DNA from: Anaeramoeba flamelloides
Taxonomy: Eukaryota > Metamonada > Anaeramoebidae
Direction of reading: 5' to 3'
Assembly (NCBI GenBank): GCA_027625915.1
Contig: JANTQA010000032.1
Coordinates: forward strand, 14,214,001 to 14,278,000
DNA length: 64,000 nucleotides
Position 1 is the stretch's first letter, and every line of letters starts with the position of its first letter. Under the pieces are notes generated by a model, which did no database searches, had not been told where the DNA came from, and saw only the letters and a list, made by a program, of their open reading frames with translations. Made by a program: the position numbers and the translations under genes. Of this stretch, positions 59,290 through 64,000 are shown in pieces.

Positions 59290-59710
59290 TATTTTTTTTT
59301 AGATTATTCAGTTAGGTTTTTTTTAATTTTCGAAATAAGTTGAAATTAAATAAATTTTCGGTTTATTCCAAAAAGTAAAAAAAAAAAAAAAGGAGGGTTA
59401 TAATCATTAGGATTTCTCAAGTTTTATGTTTATTTTAGAAATCAAAAGATTTTAGTTAGTTTTTTTTGGGTTTTCTATTTATTTAGAAAATCAATAGATT
59501 TTCTTTAGATTTTTTTTACTTTTAGAAATAAACAGAAAATTTATTAAAAGTTTCCATTTATTTTAAAAAGTAAAAAAAACCTAGAACATTTAACAAATAA
59601 AAAAAAAATCATGGAAAATATTGTTAGCATTTCCAGAAATAAAAATTAATGAGTAATATCTATGATTTTACTCAATTCTTTTAAATTATTGAGAAGATAG
59701 ATACCGTGTC
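59290..59710. repeat. Dispersed A+T-rich repeat family (copy 5)
   Basis: The phrases CAGTTAGGTTTTTTTTAATT, AAAATCAATAGATTTTCTTT and AAATAAACAGAAAATTTATT match the opening of the window (1-1010). Confidence 0.6.
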
Positions 59711-60234
59711 AAAGATTGTGACAAATTCTCCGGTATTTAAGGTTTTGATGATATATATAGACAATAGTTACGATAAAATTACAAAAATTATAAATATTAT
59801 TATTAAATCACTTGTATTTACCGAAATTGTGATATACAATATTAGTGCAATAATATGACAAATCGGGATATACTTTAAAATCGTGAAAATTATTTAAAAA
59901 TCATGATTATTGCCAAAGTATCACAATTAAAAAGTAATCACTATATAATAGTTGATGGTTTTTGGATTAATCCAGTAATATTTTTACAATGATGTTTTTC
60001 TTGATGAAAAAACAAATTAAGTAAAAAAAAGATATCCTTTTAAAAAAATAATTAAAAAGATAATTGATTCAATTGAGATCAACCAATGATTTTATATTGT
60101 ATTTTCTTTTAGTAATACTATTTTAAACCGATTTTCAGTCAAAGGGCCCCATTTTTATTGAAGATATTGAAAACCTTTTATGCTTTTTATATGATGTTTT
60201 TATTAAAATAAAATTTCAATTTCTCGATCAGATT

Positions 60235-60275
<41 letters not shown>

Positions 60276-60679
60276 TACTTTTTTTCCTTTGTAGTATATT
60301 CTTTATGAGAATATTCAAAGATAAAAAAAATATTATAAAACCCCAAATTAACTTGAAGAAAATTGATATTGTGGTTTATTGTAAAATTAATATAATTCCT
60401 ATAAATAAAATCTTATCATCAAATAATTATATTTTCCTACATAGCGTGTGCATCTTTGAATCAAGATTTTCTATTACAAAAGTTCCAATTGTTTTTTAAA
60501 TGTTTTATTTTTTCAGAAATTTCTGATTTATCCAGTTATTTCTTTTATGGATATTAACTCTACTGTTAAATTAGACTATCTATCTTATTTCCAAACAATT
60601 GGAATCTTTGTTGATTTTTTTAAAAAAAAAATGAATTTTTTTTTTTTGGTTGGAGATCCTTGAGTAAAAGGGGGGTATA
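59711..60679. other. A+T-rich spacer with a solo R6 terminus and a long poly-T
   Basis: A single R6-type end (TTTTCAGTCAAAGGGCCCCA) lies at about 60133. A run of about 37 T bases spans 60237-60273. No gene is visible; a frame at 60305-60499 is low in complexity. Confidence 0.5.
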
Positions 60680-61165
60680 GTAGCTAAAAAAATACCAGGA
60701 ATGAAAAAAATACCTAACAAGATTTTTAATTGTGAATATTAGGAATAATTTCATTTATTTTCAATCAAATCCTGTTTATAAAAAACGGATTTTTAATGAA
60801 GATTGTGATAAGCATAACTAAAGTTGATTAAAGTGGGGTGTCTATATAATACTAAAGTAATGTTTTGATGACCTATAAGTAGATATACTTTTTTTGGAAA
60901 ACAATTGGGTTTTCTAGAGATTTTCTAGAGTTTGGAAAATAATAATTTTTATTCTTGTTTTTAGATATTGATTGAAAGTTATTCAAAACAAATGTAATTT
61001 CATTAATCATCATTCTAATAAATGGGTGAGTTATAATTTTAAAGGTTTGATTCGAAAAAAAAAAGGATTTAATTGAAAATAAAAGTAATTACAGAACAAT
61101 TTTCCAATATTCACAATTAAAAATTGTGTCACATATTTTTTTTTGTTAGGTATTTTTATCACTAC
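60680..61165. mobile_element. R4 element, copy 2
   Basis: It starts GTAGCTAAAAAAATACCAGG and ends in the complement of GTAGTGATAAAAATACCTAA, 486 bases apart. It is the same element and orientation as 38072-38558. Confidence 0.85.
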
Positions 61166-61812
61166 TTTAATATGAAAAAAATCTCAAAATATTTAATTTG
61201 ATTCTTTTTATTTTTGGTATTTTGTCATTTAATTTACTTTTTAAAAATAATTATCACTGATACATTTATTGGCTGAAGCAATTAGCGATTATTGATGATG
61301 GAGTTATTTTGTTATAACAATGATCAAAGTGAAATTTCTTATTTTTGTAAAATAAACTTTATAAAATTGAAAAAAACAAGTTTTGATCGCCTTTAAAATT
61401 TTAGTTTCTCAGAAAGGAAAAAAAACATCGGTTCTTTTGTTTTCATTCACAAGTTTTGACGTTCAACTGTCAAATATCGTGGTTATAATAGTGTGAATTA
61501 CATTTCAGAATGTTTTTGATAAATTTCCTTTAAACAAAAATGTCAATATTTGTAAAAAGATTGATAATTTCAATTTTCAAGAACAAAAATAAGATCATCA
61601 GACGAATTGGTAAAATATCGTTTCAAACTGAAATAAACAATTGTATATATTTGCTATTTTCAATGGAGTATATTAATCATACTGGGTTTAAGGATACGAA
61701 ATTGATTAAAAGAAAATAAAAAACTAGGGAAAAAAAATAATCAATCAAAATAAGGTTGATCAAGTAAAGTTGCTGTATTATAGAAAAAGTGAAATAAAAC
61801 TTGAATTAAATA
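61166..61812. other. Spacer between R4 and R5 copies
   Basis: Unrelated by eye to the spacer in the equivalent position at 38559-38916. No gene is visible. Confidence 0.45.
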
Positions 61813-62386
61813 TGTCCTTAATAAAATTAAGCACTATTTTTTTCTGATTAATATTTTTCGAAATAAAGGACATAACTTAATTCCATTAACCACTGTGATA
61901 ATTTTTTTTAGAATAAAAACACACTCAACTTGTGAATATCGAAAATATTTTTTGAAATTAGTGTGCACTTTTTTATTTTTTTTTTTGAAAAATTGGGGTT
62001 GAGAAAAGCTTAAAATCAAAGAATAACTTAATATATTAAATTAGAATGGTTTTCTAGTGAGTTTATCTTTTGAGTTGAACTTTTTTTTAATTATACCATT
62101 TAAAACCAAAAAAAAACATTTGAAGACCAAATTAGTGCCTTTTGTGAAAAGAAATTTCCCCATAATTTAGAATTTGTTTTTGTAAATGAGTTAAAACAAG
62201 ATAGTGTATCTAAAAATATACATAATTTCAAGTGTGAATTCAATGATTTTGGCAAAACATGTTTTCAAGAAAAAGTTAAATTGAAACTTTATTTATTTTT
62301 ATTTTATCATTTAGTTTTTTTAATTGTATTAATGGAAAGTATTTGATCAGTTTTTCATTTTTAGTGTTTTTTGGGTCGTAGGGACA
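61813..62386. mobile_element. R5 element, copy 2 (TGTCC...GGACA, TA flanks)
   Basis: Nearly identical over its 574 bases to 38917-39488, with exact TA dinucleotides on both sides. It ends about 78 bases past the RanBP1 stop codon, so it may lie in that gene's 3' untranslated region or terminator. Confidence 0.85.
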
Positions 62387-62463
62387 TATAGTCAATATTT
62401 TAAGAATAAAAATTTGATTTTTTAAGTTCCTCAGCCCAAAAAAAAAAAAAATATTTAATTTTC

Positions 62464-63406
62464 TTATTTTTTTTCTTCAGTTTTCTTTTCAGTAGTTTCT
62501 TCTGTTTTTTCTTTTTTTTCTTCCTCTGTTTCTTTTTTTTCTTCAGTTTTCTTTTCACTAGTTCCTTCAGTTGTTTCTTTTTTTTCTTCAGTTGTTTCTT
62601 TTTTTTCTTCTTCTGTTTCTTTTTTTTCTTCAGTTTTCTTTTCAGTCGTTTCTTCTGTTGTTTCTTCTATTTTTGGAAGATTTTCATTAATTTCAACACA
62701 TTCTTCAAACACTGTTTTAAATTTGTTTGCTGATTCTTCTTTAAGGAATCGGATGAAAAGAATTTCGTCTTTGGCGACACCATCGGAAAAGTCAACTGCG
62801 TTGTAGATCCATGACTTTGTGTTTCCTTCATTTTGTTTGAATTTTATATATTTGGCAGCTATTGTTTTTCGAAAATTATCAAAAAGAAAGAAAATGAAAA
62901 AAACAAGGATCATATTAATTAGATGAAAAATAACAATACAAAATGACAAAAAACAATTGAAAATAAAAAAAAAGAAAGAAATAGGTTTTGGTTTGGTTGG
63001 ATCGAAATTACCCCTGAGGAAAAGGGTTTTGTTTTTTTCATAAAAAGAAAATTAAGACCTTTTTGGATCTGTTTTCAAAAGATTGAAATAACAAAAAAGT
63101 AAAAACAATAAAAAAAAAAAAGTAATAATTTTTGTTAAAAATGGAATTTTTACGATAGTGATTAGCACAAACTTTATAAGTTTGTTCTCTTCTCATCAAA
63201 ACACGACACCTTTTGGATGTTTTGTGTTGGAAGATTTGGATATCTCCAACACCACGTTCCTTCCATTTGTTTTCTTTTTTTTCAAAACGATAAAGTTTTG
63301 CTCTTGTTTTGAATTTGGATTCCTCTTCTTGTTCGTATTCTTTAGATTCTTTAATGTTAATGTTTAGTAATTGTTTTTCTCCTTCGTGACTTTTTTGCAT
63401 TGACAT
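62464..63406 (-). CDS. RANBP1: Ran-binding protein 1, two exons
   Basis: Exon 1 (63406-63154) and exon 2 (62858-62464) join across a 295-base intron (GTAAAA...CAATAG, phase 1). The join makes the proline of CANHY-P-AKYIKF and gives 215 residues. The Ran-binding domain spans about residues 29-150: FKTRAKLYRFEKKENKWKER, GVGDIQIF, RVLMRREQTYKVCANHY, SWIYNAVDFSD, EILFIRFLKEESANKFKTVF. All the family landmarks (WKERG.GD, LMRR..T.K.CANH, FADg, RF......FK..FE) are present. RanBP1 binds RanGTP in the cytoplasm and stimulates RanGAP, releasing transport receptors. The C-terminal 60 residues are imperfect repeats of TEEKKETEEEKK type, encoded by a low-complexity CTT/TTTTCT tract. TAA stop. Confidence 0.92.
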
Positions 63407-64000
63407 GTTTATCAGGATTAAGTAAAATTTTTCGTAAAAAAATGATTTGTTTAAATTTTTTTTTGTAAATTAGTAATTACGTAAAACTCATTTTTTTGTT
63501 CTGAATTTGGTGATCAATCAAAGTCAAAATCCTCTTTTATTTTTTTTTGTGTTTTGAAAATTGAAAATGAGAGGTTGAAAGGCTCATGAGAGTTTTTCAA
63601 TAAAAATACACCTATTATTTAACACGAGACAAACGCTAACCTTAAATTTTTTGTTTTAAAGAACTCTTTTAATGGTGGGTTATTTAACAAAAAGTAGGTT
63701 TTGGAAACTTTTTTTTGTTTGATTTTACCCCTTCTTTTTCTTTTTTTGGATCGAAACAAATTTTACCTTTATAATACGATTGTGATAGATTAATACACTT
63801 CCATTTAATAATGGGATTTATCTTTTTTGCTGTCACTTTTACAATACTGGTATTTGAATAATAAATGGGATTTTTTTTCACTTCATTTTTAATTTCTCTT
63901 TTTTAAGAGAACATAGATCGAGAACCTCTTTCTTTAAGAACTATATTTATAAAAAAAAAATATGGAAAAGGAAGTGAAAATTCTTTCCCATTTAGAATTC
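63407..64000. other. Upstream flank of RanBP1 to the window edge
   Basis: A minus-strand frame at 63684-63890 is lysine-rich and of moderate complexity (VKVTAKKINPIIKWKC...). It lacks an ATG and has a stop just upstream. I cannot tell whether it is part of a neighbouring gene. Otherwise A+T-rich. Confidence 0.35.

Noticed and set aside
63684-63881. 65-codon lysine-rich minus-strand frame
   Set aside because: It has no ATG, a stop just upstream and no recognisable motif; kept only as a remark on the window edge.

Overview
The window reads as nuclear DNA from a very A+T-rich unicellular eukaryote. The genes are typical eukaryotic ones: an ataxin-2 homologue, the nucleoporin aladin, COMMD7, NELF-B, a Rab5-like GTPase and RanBP1. 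They carry GT-AG introns and long low-complexity tracts (KE, N, Q and MN/MPQ repeats), and are separated by homopolymer-rich spacers. KEKE-rich proteins, poly-N/Q tracts and large A+T-rich spacers recall amoeboid or anaerobic protists, but I cannot name the organism from sequence alone. Long frames use the standard code: hundreds of CAA/CAG codons and no internal stops in the 974-, 597- and 1160-residue proteins.

Layout, left to right. 1-1.0 kb: a dispersed repeat family. 1.7-2.6 kb: a decayed, possibly karyopherin-like gene on the minus strand. 2.85-5.8 kb: ataxin-2 homologue (+). 5.8-18.4 kb: almost gene-free DNA with inverted-repeat elements and a few coding-like islands, two of which resemble an RNase PH-fold exosome subunit. 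18.6-20.4 kb: aladin (+). 20.4-24.4 kb: mobile-element remnants. 24.5-25.3 kb: FLAD1-type molybdopterin-binding-domain protein (-). 27.7-28.4 kb: small membrane protein with two exons (-), divergent from COMMD7 (+, 28.6-32.9 kb), which has a 3.7-kb intron. 35.8-37.9 kb: NELF-B homologue (-) with two in-frame stop codons. 38.1-39.5 kb: two inverted-repeat elements. 41.2-44.7 kb: an intronless 1160-residue zinc-finger protein, apparently transposase-derived (-). 49.5-57.0 kb: a Rab5-like GTPase (-) whose second intron is about 6.8 kb and full of nested repeats. 60.7-62.4 kb: a second pair of the 38-39 kb elements. 62.5-63.4 kb: RanBP1 (-).

No operon logic is visible. Several genes were assembled here from exons too short to show up as open frames: COMMD7, the Rab, RanBP1, NELF-B and the small membrane protein. 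The joins were judged on preserved phase, GT/AG borders and continuity with known family motifs. Three genes concern nuclear transport (aladin, RanBP1, possibly the decayed karyopherin) and two the endosomal system (Rab5-like, COMMD7), but their proximity is probably chance. The non-coding DNA is dominated by short terminal-inverted-repeat elements without visible transposase genes, several with clean TA target duplications, which suggests Tc1/mariner-type mobilisation. All family assignments come from reading motifs by eye; no database search was possible.
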